This document shows, piece by piece, positions 1 to 7,858 of a DNA stretch of 64,000 bases. Each line of letters begins with the position of its first letter. Position 1 is the first letter of the stretch. A program made the translations under genes and the position numbers. Origin of the DNA: Herbaspirillum sp. LeCh32-8 (GTDB lineage Bacteria > Pseudomonadota > Gammaproteobacteria > Burkholderiales > Burkholderiaceae_D). Location: assembly GCF_017814915.1 (NCBI RefSeq), contig NZ_JAGIPZ010000001.1, positions 745,559-809,558 on the forward strand, written 5' to 3'. The notes below the pieces were generated by a model that saw only the letters and a list, made by a program, of their open reading frames with translations, searched no databases and was not told where the DNA came from.

Positions 1-33
1 GGCGGCGCCTGCAGGCGTCGGCAGGGAGCAGCC

Positions 34-570
34 ATGTCCGGCGCAGAATCGGTCTTGCAGCAGCAACTGGGTTCGCTTTATCGCAGCCATCACGGCTGGC
101 TGCATGGCTGGCTGCGCAAGAAGCTGGGCTGCGGGCATCATGCCGCCGACGTCGCGCATGACACCTTCCTGCGCATCATCGCCTCGCGCGACGCCTTGCT
201 GGGCATGCGCGAGCCGCGCGCCTTCCTGACCACCACCGCCAAGCGCCTGCTGATCGACCAGGCGCGCCACGCCGCCATCGAGCAGGCCTACCTGGCTGAA
301 CTGGCGCTGCTGGCCGACAGCCTGCCGGGCTATCCGTCGCCGGAAGAGACCTTGCTGGCGGTGCAGGCGCTGCAGCAGATCGGCGCCGCGCTGGAGGGGC
401 TGGCCGACAAGCCGCGCGAGGCCTTCCTGCTGCATTACCTTGAAGGGCAGGCGCAGGGCGAGGTGGCTGCTGTGCTGGGCGTATCGGTGCGCATGGTGCA
501 CAAGTACCTGGTCAAGGCCCTGCTGCATTGCCGCCACGCCTGCCCGGCGCTGGATGAAGCCTCGCTCTGA
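34..570 (+). CDS. FecI-type ECF sigma factor (first set)
   Basis: A 178-residue extracytoplasmic-function sigma factor of the iron-responsive FecI group. It would direct RNA polymerase to the promoter of the adjacent TonB-dependent receptor after a signal relayed by FecR. Sigma region 2 spans about residues 15-85 (YRSHHGWLHGWLRKKLG, DVAHDTFLRI) and region 4 about 110-165 (LADKPREAFLLHYLEG, then the helix-turn-helix VAAVLGVSVRMVHKYL). An AGGGAG ribosome site lies five bases before the ATG. The fecR-like gene follows within 20 bases and the receptor follows that, the usual signalling order. Only 33 upstream bases are in the window, so any Fur site controlling it cannot be seen. Family assignment is firm; the signal is unknown. 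Confidence 0.93.
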   Translation: MSGAESVLQQQLGSLYRSHHGWLHGWLRKKLGCGHHAADVAHDTFLRIIASRDALLGMREPRAFLTTTAKRLLIDQARHAAIEQAYLAELALLADSLPGYPSPEETLLAVQALQQIGAALEGLADKPREAFLLHYLEGQAQGEVAAVLGVSVRMVHKYLVKALLHCRHACPALDEASL

Positions 571-588
571 TCCTTGCCGCTCGCGCCC

Positions 589-1647
589 ATGAACTCCTCC
601 TCATCAACGCCAAACGATACCGATCTGCTGGAACGGCAAGCCGCCGATTGGCTGGTGCGGCTGGGCCACGGCAGCGCTGCCGAACGCCGCCAGGCGGAGC
701 AGGCCTTCGGCGAATGGAAGGCGGCAGATCCGCGCCATGCCAGCGCAGCGGCGGGGATGGAGCGTTTCCTCGCACAATTCGCCCAGATCCGTAAGCCGAC
801 CGACGGTGACGGCCGTGCCGCGCACCTGGCGCTGGAGTCGGCGCGGCAAACTACGCGCGCCAAGCGCAGCCGCGTGCGGCGCACCGTCGCGGCGCTGTGC
901 CTGGCGCTGGCCGTGGGCGTGCCGGGCTATTCGCTGCTGCATGCCTACCCGCCGACGCTGCTGATGGCCGATCTGCGCACCGCCGACGGCGCCTGGCAGA
1001 CCCACACCCTGGAAGACGGCACCCGCATCACCCTGCAGGGCGGCAGCGCCGTCAATCTGCGCTACGACGCCAAACGCCGTGCGGTGCAGCTGCTGCGCGG
1101 CGAGATTCTGGTGGAAGTGGCGAAGGACGCCGCGCGCCCGTTCCTGGTCGAGACTGCGCAGGGCAGCATCCGCGCGCTGGGCACGCGCTTCGTGGTGCAG
1201 GAGGCCGACGCGGTAACCACGTTGTCGATGCTGGAGTCTAAAGTGCGGGTGCGCGCCGCCGCCGACGCGGATGCCGACGGCATCGTGGTTGCGGCCGGCC
1301 AGCGCGTACGCATCACCACCGCCGGCGTCGGCGCGGTGGAGCCGGTCGACGGGCGCAGCATCGACGACGCCTGGCGTTACCGTCAGCTGGTGGTCAGTGA
1401 CCGGCCGCTGGCCGAGGTGCTGGACCAACTGGCGCGCAACCGGCCCGGCACGATCCGCTATGACCGGGCGCAGATCGCGGGCATCCGCGTTTCGGCAGTG
1501 CTGCCGCTGGACGATACCGACCGCGCGCTGCAATTGCTGAAGAACAATTTCCCGGCCCTGCGCATACGCAGCTTCTCATCGTGGCTGGTGTGGGTCGATG
1601 CGCCTGATGCTGCCAATGGACCTGGCAGCCGGGCATCTGAAAAATAA
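589..1647 (+). CDS. FecR-type anti-sigma/signal transducer (first set)
   Basis: Inner-membrane regulator that holds or activates the upstream FecI and senses the receptor signalling domain in the periplasm. From the ATG at 589 it has 352 residues; a TTG at 574 is an alternative start. The N-terminal cytoplasmic DUF4880 segment (ERQAADWLVRLG, about residues 12-60) is followed by a single membrane segment near residues 93-112, preceded by paired arginines (RVRRTVAAL). A periplasmic FecR domain comes next (LEDGTRITLQGGSAVNL, IRALGTRFVV), then a C-terminal STN-like DUF4974 region with RPLAEVLDQLARNRPG. It sits between the sigma factor and the receptor, and the three probably form one regulatory unit. 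Confidence 0.9.
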   Translation: MNSSSSTPNDTDLLERQAADWLVRLGHGSAAERRQAEQAFGEWKAADPRHASAAAGMERFLAQFAQIRKPTDGDGRAAHLALESARQTTRAKRSRVRRTVAALCLALAVGVPGYSLLHAYPPTLLMADLRTADGAWQTHTLEDGTRITLQGGSAVNLRYDAKRRAVQLLRGEILVEVAKDAARPFLVETAQGSIRALGTRFVVQEADAVTTLSMLESKVRVRAAADADADGIVVAAGQRVRITTAGVGAVEPVDGRSIDDAWRYRQLVVSDRPLAEVLDQLARNRPGTIRYDRAQIAGIRVSAVLPLDDTDRALQLLKNNFPALRIRSFSSWLVWVDAPDAANGPGSRASEK

Positions 1648-1728
1648 ATCGAAGAAGAGGCGGTAGACGGTTCCGGTTTGGCGATGTCATCCGTCAAGCA
1701 GGCAAGAGCAAACAAAGGAACCGCTGCC

Positions 1729-4158
1729 ATGTCTCGTCCCCCGTCCCGTCTTTCTTCACATCCCTTGTACCCATCGCGTCCGCCTCGCCCCCTCGCGCGG
1801 GCGGTGCATGTCGCCTGCCTGGGCTGGCTGGCCTGGGCCGCCGTCTTGCCCGCGGCCCAAGCGCAGGGCCAGCGCGTCGAGCGCCAGGTGGCGTCTTACG
1901 ATATTCCGGCCGGGCCGCTTGCCGACGCGCTGAACCGCTTCGCCCAGCAGGCGCAGGTCGCCATCGTGATGGATGCGGCCAGCCTGAAGGGTTTGCAGTC
2001 GCCGGGGCTGAAGGGCAGTTATACGGTGGAAGAAGGTTTCAGCGGCCTGCTCAAGGGCAGCGGCCATGCCGCGGCGCGCACGCCGGCAGGCTACGTGTTG
2101 CGTCCGCAGGCCGCGCCCGCCGCCGGCGGCGATGCGCCGCTGCCTGAGGTGCGGGTAACGGCTGATGCGCAAAGCGAGATCAGCGGTGGCGGCTACGTCG
2201 CGCGCCGCGCCGTCACTGCCACCAAGACCGATACGCCGCTGCTGGAAGTGCCGCAGTCCGTCTCGGTGATCACGGCGCAGGAGGTGGAGGACAAGGGCGC
2301 CACCACGCTGACCGACATTCTGGCCCAGACCCCGGGCGTGACGGTGAATCCGTATGGCTTCGACTCGCGCGCGCCGGACTGGGTGGCGCTGCGCGGCTTC
2401 GACAGCTGGTACACCGGCAGCTACCGCGACGGCTTGATCCAGACGGTGGGCGTGACCTTCCTCGGCGTGCAGACCGAGCTCTACGGGCTGGAGCGCATCG
2501 AGGTGCTGCGCGGGCCGTCGTCGGTGATGTTCGGCAAGGGCGATGCCGGCGGTGTGGTCAATCGCGTCAGCAAGCTGCCTTCAGCCGATGCGCCGCGCGA
2601 GATCAATGTGCAGCTGGGGAGTTTCGATCGTCGCCAGGTGGCCGCTGACGTCGGCGGCAAGCTCGACGAGGACGGCAAGCTGCTGTGGCGCGTGGTGGGG
2701 CTGGATCTGGATACCGGCACTCAGGAGCGTTACCCCAACGGCGAGCGCATGACCCGCAAGCGCCAATACTTCGCGCCCTCGCTGCGCTGGCAGATTTCGC
2801 CGCGCACGTCGCTGGTGCTACAGGCCGAGTCGCTGCGCGACGATGCCTCCGACGACGTGCAGTTCATCACCGGCGCCAACGGCCTGCCGACCTCGGTGAA
2901 GGAGGGCGACCCGAGCTACAGCCGCATCAAGACCGACACTGACGCCTTCGGCTACCAGCTCGAGCACCGGTTCGACGGCGGCTGGACCTTGCGGCAAAAG
3001 GCGCGCTACGCCTACCGCAGCATGGACAAGCATCACATCCAGTCCTCGCTGGATACCGACGGCGTGACCCTGCTGCGCCAAGCGCGGCATGACCGGGAAA
3101 CGGTCAACGACCTGGCTGTCGATACCTCGCTCGCGGGCGAGGTCGGACTGGGGCCGAGCCGGCACCGGCTGTTGTTCGGCGTGGACTACAACCATTCGCG
3201 CGCAAGCTGGTGGCGCAATACCGGCGCCGCGCCCAGCCTGGACATGAACAACCCGGTATATGGCGTGCTGATCCCCGAGCCGCAGACGCCGGCCGGCAAC
3301 ATCCGCCTGACCACCACTCAGCTGGGCGTCTACGCGCAGGACCAGATGGCGTTCGGCGAGGCCTGGCGGCTGACGCTGGGCGGGCGCTATGACAAGGTCA
3401 AGTCCGACAACGACGACCGCCTGAATGTCACCCGCAGTACGCAGCAGGACGAAGCCTTCAGCGGCCGCATCGGCATCAACTATCTGCTGGGCGGAGGCTG
3501 GTCGCCCTATATCAGCCATTCGGAATCCTTCCTGCCCAACGTCGGCGCGGATGTGGCCGGGCGCGCCTTTACGCCCAGCCGCGCGCGGCAGGACGAGGTC
3601 GGCATCAAGTACATGCCGGCCGACGGTTCGGTCAGTTTTTCGGCGGCGCTGTTCGACCTGATCAAGACCGCCGTGGTCAGCTACGACCCGGATACCTTCG
3701 AGGCGCGCCAGATCGGCCGCGTGCGCTCGCGCGGCCTGGAGCTGGAGGCCAAGGCCGCGCTGACGCGCCGGCTCAGGATGATCGCCAGTTTCACCGCGCT
3801 GGACATCAAGGTGCAGGACAGCGCCGACCCCTCCGAGATCGGCAAGACGCCGATGCTCACGCCCCAGCGCAGCGCCGCCTTGTGGTTCGACTACGCGGCC
3901 GATGCCTGGCTGCCGGGCCTGTCGCTGGGCGGCGGCGCGCGTCATGTCGGCAAGAATTGGGACGATGCGGCCAACACCGGCTCGCAGCCGAGCTACACCC
4001 TGGTCGACGCCGCCATTCGTTATGAAACAGGGCCATGGAAGTTCGCGCTCAACGCCAGCAATCTGTTCGACCGCCGCTACTACGCCGGCCACGGCTACGG
4101 CAGCTGGTACCGCGGGGCCGAGCGCAGCGTGCTGCTGACGGCGCGTTACGGTTTCTGA
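1729..4158 (+). CDS. TonB-dependent siderophore receptor with signalling domain (first set)
   Basis: Outer-membrane transducer-type receptor of the FpvA/FoxA kind, 809 residues from the ATG at 1729. That start is chosen for its AAAGGA ribosome site nine bases upstream; an in-frame TTG at 1678 is less likely. It has a signal peptide ending near AAQAQG, then an STN signalling domain (YDIPAGPLADALNRFAQQA). A plug follows with a TonB-box-like region and the LEVPQSVSVI and LRGPSSVMFGKG motifs typical of TIGR01783 siderophore receptors. The 22-strand barrel ends in phenylalanine (TARYGF). Neighbouring FecI and FecR genes fit cell-surface signalling. Ligand unknown; no siderophore synthesis genes are nearby, so a foreign siderophore is plausible. 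Confidence 0.93.
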   Translation: MSRPPSRLSSHPLYPSRPPRPLARAVHVACLGWLAWAAVLPAAQAQGQRVERQVASYDIPAGPLADALNRFAQQAQVAIVMDAASLKGLQSPGLKGSYTVEEGFSGLLKGSGHAAARTPAGYVLRPQAAPAAGGDAPLPEVRVTADAQSEISGGGYVARRAVTATKTDTPLLEVPQSVSVITAQEVEDKGATTLTDILAQTPGVTVNPYGFDSRAPDWVALRGFDSWYTGSYRDGLIQTVGVTFLGVQTELYGLERIEVLRGPSSVMFGKGDAGGVVNRVSKLPSADAPREINVQLGSFDRRQVAADVGGKLDEDGKLLWRVVGLDLDTGTQERYPNGERMTRKRQYFAPSLRWQISPRTSLVLQAESLRDDASDDVQFITGANGLPTSVKEGDPSYSRIKTDTDAFGYQLEHRFDGGWTLRQKARYAYRSMDKHHIQSSLDTDGVTLLRQARHDRETVNDLAVDTSLAGEVGLGPSRHRLLFGVDYNHSRASWWRNTGAAPSLDMNNPVYGVLIPEPQTPAGNIRLTTTQLGVYAQDQMAFGEAWRLTLGGRYDKVKSDNDDRLNVTRSTQQDEAFSGRIGINYLLGGGWSPYISHSESFLPNVGADVAGRAFTPSRARQDEVGIKYMPADGSVSFSAALFDLIKTAVVSYDPDTFEARQIGRVRSRGLELEAKAALTRRLRMIASFTALDIKVQDSADPSEIGKTPMLTPQRSAALWFDYAADAWLPGLSLGGGARHVGKNWDDAANTGSQPSYTLVDAAIRYETGPWKFALNASNLFDRRYYAGHGYGSWYRGAERSVLLTARYGF

Positions 4159-4231
4159 ACGATGGCGGGCGGCCGGCACTAATGCGCCCGCTGCCGGTCA
4201 CACCGGTTCCGACGGCATCGAGGAGAGCGGC

Positions 4232-5137
4232 ATGGGCAAGATCTGGATCGGCATTTCAGGCTGGCGCTACGAACCCTGGCGCGGCGGCTTCTATCCCAAG
4301 GGGCTGCGCCAGGACGACGAGCTCTGGTATGCCTCGCGCGCCTTGCCCAGCATCGAGCTCAACGGTTCCTTCTACGCGCTGCAGCGGCCGGAGAGCTACG
4401 CCAACTGGTATGAGGCGACGCCTGCGGGTTTTATCTTCAGTCACAAGGGCAACCGCTACATCACGCATACGCTGCGCCTGAACGAGATCGACGGCGCGCT
4501 GGCCAATGTGTTCGCCTCGGGCGTGTTCAACCTCCGGGAGAAGCTCGGCCCTTTCCTGTGGCAATTCCCGCCGAGCTTTACCTATGAGCCCGAGGCGCTG
4601 GAGCATTTCCTGGCGCTGCTGCCGCATGACACCGAAGCGGCGCAAGCGCTGGCCGAACGGCACGAGCCGCGCATGAAGGGGCGCGTGCAGCTGGAGATCG
4701 ACAAGAAGCGCAAGCTGCGCCATGCGATGGAGATCCGCCATGCCAGCTTTGTCGACGAGACCTTCGTCAGGCTGCTGCGCAAATACAAGGTGGCGCTGGT
4801 GGTGGCTGACGCGCCGAAGAAGTGGCCGTATCAGGAAGACGTGACGGCCGACTTCATGTATCTGCGCCTGCACGGCGACAAGCGACTCTATGAGAGCGGC
4901 TACAGCGACGAGGCCATCGACGCCTGGGCCGCCAGGATCGAGGCCTGGGCAGCCGGCGGCCAGCCGGAGGACGGGCCGCGCATCTCGGAGACCGCGCCCG
5001 CCAAACGCGCCGGGCGCGACATCTACTGCTACTTCGACAACGACATCAAGGTGCGGGCGCCGTTCGACGCCCGCAGGCTGATCGAACGGCTGGGCTTGAA
5101 GTTCGACTTGCTGGAGCCGGGCAAACTGCCGGAATAG
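4232..5137 (+). CDS. DUF72 (YecE-family) protein
   Basis: A 301-residue member of the DUF72/YecE family, TIM-barrel proteins without an established biochemical role. The N-terminus has the family pattern IGISGWRYEPWRGGFYPKG, followed by IELNGSFYALQRPESYANW and FIFSHKGNRYITH. The C-terminal part contains DFMYLRLHGDKRLYESGYSD and the closing DIYCYFDNDIKVRAPFDA, both diagnostic of the family. It begins 73 bases after the receptor gene with a GAGGAGAG-like ribosome site, so it could be co-transcribed with it, but nothing suggests a part in iron uptake. Its stop is eight bases from the stop of the convergent MFS gene. Function is not assigned. Confidence 0.88.
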   Translation: MGKIWIGISGWRYEPWRGGFYPKGLRQDDELWYASRALPSIELNGSFYALQRPESYANWYEATPAGFIFSHKGNRYITHTLRLNEIDGALANVFASGVFNLREKLGPFLWQFPPSFTYEPEALEHFLALLPHDTEAAQALAERHEPRMKGRVQLEIDKKRKLRHAMEIRHASFVDETFVRLLRKYKVALVVADAPKKWPYQEDVTADFMYLRLHGDKRLYESGYSDEAIDAWAARIEAWAAGGQPEDGPRISETAPAKRAGRDIYCYFDNDIKVRAPFDARRLIERLGLKFDLLEPGKLPE

Positions 5138-5145
5138 CTCATCGT

Positions 5146-6378
5146 TCAGGCCGCGGCCGGGGCGGCCTCGCGACGGATCGCGCCGCGCAGCAACAGCAGC
5201 GATGCGGCGACGAAGGCGGCGGCCACCAGGCCCACCTCGCGCACCGAACCGGTGGCCACCGTCAGCGCGCCCATGGCCGCGCCCAGCGAGAATCCCAGGT
5301 ACATGAAGGAGGCGTTGAGCGAGAGCACGATCGAGGCCAGCTTGACGCCCGCGATGTTCATCAGGCGCGCCTGCTGCGCCGGATGGAAGGCCCAGGCCGA
5401 GATGCCCCAGACGATCATCGCCAGGTACACCGGCAGCAGCGCATGCGCCGGTGAGAGCGTGTAGGCGATGGCGGCCAGCGCCAGGAACGAGGCCATCATG
5501 AACATCAGCGCCGGGCCCGAGACGCGGGCGAAGCCCAGCCGATCCGACAACTTGCCGCCGGCCATCACGCCGACTGCGGCCGACACGCCCCACAGCAGCA
5601 AGCCGTAACCCACATGCGCGCCGTGCACGCCGGCCACTTCGTTGAGGTAGATCGCGAAGTAGGTGTACATGGTGTAGGCGCCGGTGGCCCAGAGCAGCGT
5701 GGTCAGCAGGCCGTGCAGCACGCGGCCGTTGCGCGCGGCGTTGATGCGTTCGCTCAGGCTGGCCACCGGCAGGTGGTCGCCGATGCCGCGCGGCAGGCCG
5801 CGCACCAGGCCTAGCGCGGCCAATGCCGACAGGATGGCGACGCCGGCGAAGGTCATGCGCCAGTCCAGCCGGTCGGCGATCAACACGCCCAGCGGCGCAC
5901 CCAGCGCCACCGCCACGGTCAGCCCGCCGCTGACGATGGCCAGCGCGCCGCCGCGCTTGTCGGGCGCGACCAGGGCGCCTGCCAGCGCCATCGCATTGGG
6001 CACATACAGGCCGGCCGCCATGGCCAGCACGATGCGCGCCAACAGCAGCGCTTCGTAGCCGGGCGCTTGCCACGCCAGCAGGTTGGCAAGCGCAAACAGC
6101 ACCATGGTGGCGATCAGCAGCAAACGACGATTGATTGCGCCGGTCAGCGCGGTCAGGATGGGCGAGCTGATCGCGTAGGCGGCGGTGAAGGCCACCACCA
6201 GCTGGCCGGCGATGGCCGGGCTCACATGCAGGTCATGCGCCACCGTGGGCAGCATGCCGGCGATCATGAAGCCCTCGGTGCCGATGGCAAAGGTGCCGAG
6301 CGCCATCCAGTAGAGCGGGGCGACGCCGGTGGAGGCGGCAGCCGGCGGGGTTGGCGCGGAAGTGGTTGCGGTGTTCAT
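5146..6378 (-). CDS. MFS exporter, DHA1 family (AraJ/YdhP-like)
   Basis: A 410-residue, twelve-helix major facilitator of the drug:H+ antiporter-1 group, resembling purine/arabinose-type exporters such as PbuE, YdhP and AraJ. Family signatures include the first helix FAIGTEGFMIAGMLPTVAHDL and the helix-5 glycine-rich antiporter motif region SGGLTVAVALGAPLG. AAGGA lies seven bases before the ATG. The start is about 30 bases below a 21-bp operator shared almost perfectly with the tetR gene upstream on the same strand, so the neighbouring TetR protein probably represses it. Substrate unknown; export of a small toxic or signalling compound that binds the repressor is the simple reading. Confidence 0.9.
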   Translation of the reverse strand: MNTATTSAPTPPAAASTGVAPLYWMALGTFAIGTEGFMIAGMLPTVAHDLHVSPAIAGQLVVAFTAAYAISSPILTALTGAINRRLLLIATMVLFALANLLAWQAPGYEALLLARIVLAMAAGLYVPNAMALAGALVAPDKRGGALAIVSGGLTVAVALGAPLGVLIADRLDWRMTFAGVAILSALAALGLVRGLPRGIGDHLPVASLSERINAARNGRVLHGLLTTLLWATGAYTMYTYFAIYLNEVAGVHGAHVGYGLLLWGVSAAVGVMAGGKLSDRLGFARVSGPALMFMMASFLALAAIAYTLSPAHALLPVYLAMIVWGISAWAFHPAQQARLMNIAGVKLASIVLSLNASFMYLGFSLGAAMGALTVATGSVREVGLVAAAFVAASLLLLRGAIRREAAPAAA

Positions 6379-6405
6379 GGCGAAATCCTTGTCCTGGGAT
6401 GTTTA

Positions 6406-6426
6406 ATATGACCGGTCGTCTTAAAA
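6406..6426 (-). promoter_or_regulatory. TetR operator in the MFS exporter promoter
   Basis: On the plus strand this reads TGACCGGTCGTCTTAAAA preceded by ATA. It contains the perfect dyad GACCGGTC. The same 21 bases, with one change (G to A), occur at 7116-7136 in front of tetR in the same orientation relative to transcription. On the minus strand the -10 element TATTAA abuts the site, and the -35 position would hold a poor hexamer (CACCAT). A bound repressor would occlude RNA polymerase. Confidence 0.75.
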
Positions 6427-6432
6427 TGGTGT

Positions 6433-6460
6433 AAAAAAAGGCCGCCTGGTATCAGGCGGC
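6433..6460 (-). terminator. Intrinsic terminator of tetR
   Basis: Perfect eight-bp stem (GCCGCCTG at 6441-6448, CAGGCGGC at 6453-6460) with a four-base loop. On the minus strand it is followed by seven T residues (A run at 6433-6439). It separates the tetR transcript from the MFS promoter just beyond, so the two tandem genes are expressed from separate promoters sharing one operator sequence. Confidence 0.9.
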
Positions 6461-6529
6461 TTGCTGCACGGTTCTTGCGACGCAATGGCGCGGCCCTGTG
6501 GCACAGGGCTCACGCCGGATGTGACAGGT

Positions 6530-7105
6530 TCAGGCCAGGATCTTGTTGAAGGCCAGATCCATGAATTGTTCGAACGGTACGCTGCTGCGCTCCACGCGCA
6601 CCCGCAGGATGGTGCCTTCCCAGGCATTGAGCAGGAAACTGGCCAGGATGCGGGCGTCGGTCTTGTCGGGAATGGAGCCTTCCTTCTGCCCCGCGGCCAC
6701 GGCGTATTCCAGCTTGTCGGTCCAGCGCTCGTAGACTTCGCCCAGCTGGGCGCGGATCACCGGGCTTTGCTCGGCCAGCTCGGCGCTCATGTTGCCGACC
6801 ATGCAGCCGTGCTGGTAGCCGCTCTCGGCCATCTTGCCGTTGACGATGGTGAAGTAGCGGCGCAGCCGCTCCAGCGGCGCGATGGTGTCGTCCAGCAGCA
6901 TCTCGCGCCATTTGCCCAACACCCCGTAGTGGGTGACGATCTCGGCCGCCAGCGCTTCCTTGCTTTCAAAATGGTTGTAGAACGAGCCCTTGGGCACGCC
7001 GGCCGCGGTGGTGATGTCCTGCACGCTGCAGGCGTTGAAGCTGCGCTCCGACAATAGCTTCAGGGCGGCATCGAAAATCTGGTCGCGGGTGTTGGGTTTG
7101 CTCAT
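6530..7105 (-). CDS. TetR-family repressor of the MFS exporter
   Basis: A 191-residue TetR/AcrR regulator. The N-terminal helix-turn-helix occupies about residues 5-50 (RDQIFDAALKLLSERSF, then TAAGVPKGSFYNHFESKEALAAEI), matching the NemR/AcuR-like subgroup with PKGSFYNHF. The C-terminal ligand domain resembles TetR_C members of that group (GCMVGNMSAELAEQSP). The start at 7105 is fixed by MSKPNTRDQ; the reading frame stays open upstream without coding character. Its promoter (TTGAAT, 17 bp, TATCAT) contains the same operator as the MFS promoter, giving autoregulation. By analogy with NemR and AcuR, an electrophile or small organic acid may be the ligand, but that is inference. Confidence 0.9.
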   Translation of the reverse strand: MSKPNTRDQIFDAALKLLSERSFNACSVQDITTAAGVPKGSFYNHFESKEALAAEIVTHYGVLGKWREMLLDDTIAPLERLRRYFTIVNGKMAESGYQHGCMVGNMSAELAEQSPVIRAQLGEVYERWTDKLEYAVAAGQKEGSIPDKTDARILASFLLNAWEGTILRVRVERSSVPFEQFMDLAFNKILA

Positions 7106-7112
7106 GTAGTGG

Positions 7113-7141
7113 ATGATATGACCAGTCGTCTTAAAATTCAA
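7113..7141 (-). promoter_or_regulatory. tetR promoter with embedded operator
   Basis: On the minus strand, -35 TTGAAT (7141-7136) and -10 TATCAT (7118-7113) are separated by exactly 17 bases. The spacer is filled by the operator copy TGACCAGTCGTCTTAAAA (within 7116-7136, plus-strand reading), which differs from the MFS copy by one base. Negative autoregulation of tetR follows from this geometry. Confidence 0.75.
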
Positions 7142-7234
7142 GGGCGAGATGTTTGAGTTGCCCGTTTTGGACGTTTTTTGGACGTTGTCACGGGGAAACG
7201 ACCTCGGCCGCCTGTCCCGCCAAAAGTAAGGATT

Positions 7235-7277
7235 CTGACAAATACGATTCAAACTCATATAATAACGATTCTCATTT
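7235..7277 (+). promoter_or_regulatory. Sigma70 promoter overlapped by a Fur-type box
   Basis: -35 CTGACA (7235-7240), 17-base spacer, -10 TATAAT (7258-7263): an almost consensus housekeeping promoter for the second fecI-like gene, whose ATG is at 7301. AATAACGATTCTCATTT (7261-7277) overlaps the -10 and start region. Its complement AAATGAGAATCGTTATT matches the Fur-box pattern AATGAGAAT-NATT. Iron-replete Fur would block the promoter, as expected for a sigma gene controlling iron uptake. Confidence 0.75.
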
Positions 7278-7300
7278 GAAAGAATGTCGATACCCGTCCC

Positions 7301-7843
7301 ATGAATGCGCATGCCCTCCAGGCCAGTCAGAACGACCCGCTGCATCTGATGTACCGCGGCCACCACGGTTGGTTGGTGCAATGGTTGCAGCGCAAGCTGG
7401 GCAATCTTGGCGATGCGGCCGACCTGGCACAGGACACCTACCTGCGCGTGGCCACCGGGCGCACCATGCCGGCGCCGGAAGAGGCGCGCCCGTATCTGGT
7501 CCAGATTGCCAAGAACCTGGTGGTCGACCTGTACCGCCGCCGCAAGCTGGAGGCGGCCTACCTGGAGGCGCTGGCTACGTTGCCCGAGGCGGTGGCGCCG
7601 TCGCATGAAGACACCCTGATCGTGCTGCAGACGCTGGGGGCCATCGACCGCGCGCTGGACGGCTTGCCGGAGAAGGTGAGGGAGGCGTTCTTCATGTCGC
7701 AGTTCGACGGCCTGACTTACAGCGCCATCGCCGAGACCCTGGGCATCGCCGTGGCCACTGTGCGCAAGCACATGCTGAGCGCCACGCGCGCCTGCTTCCA
7801 TGCCATGCAGGACAGCGGGGCAGTCATTCCATCGGCCACCTGA
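7301..7843 (+). CDS. FecI-type ECF sigma factor (second set)
   Basis: A 180-residue FecI-group sigma factor, clearly related to the first (both carry a HHGWL segment near residue 20 and an LxDLAQDTYLR-like region 2). Region 2 covers about residues 15-85 (DLAQDTYLRVATGRT) and region 4 about 115-170 (LPEKVREAFFMSQFDGLTYSAIAETLGIAVATVRKHM). It should transcribe the second receptor gene at 8979. Its own promoter is a strong sigma70 type overlapped by a Fur-like box, so iron starvation would induce it. The fecR-like gene follows 15 bases later. Confidence 0.94.
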   Translation: MNAHALQASQNDPLHLMYRGHHGWLVQWLQRKLGNLGDAADLAQDTYLRVATGRTMPAPEEARPYLVQIAKNLVVDLYRRRKLEAAYLEALATLPEAVAPSHEDTLIVLQTLGAIDRALDGLPEKVREAFFMSQFDGLTYSAIAETLGIAVATVRKHMLSATRACFHAMQDSGAVIPSAT

Positions 7844-7858
7844 GCCGAGGCTGCCGCC

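Noticed and set aside
2818-4179. 453-codon minus-strand frame opposite the first receptor
   Set aside because: Arg/Ala/Val-rich, no motif, fully inside a well-supported receptor gene.
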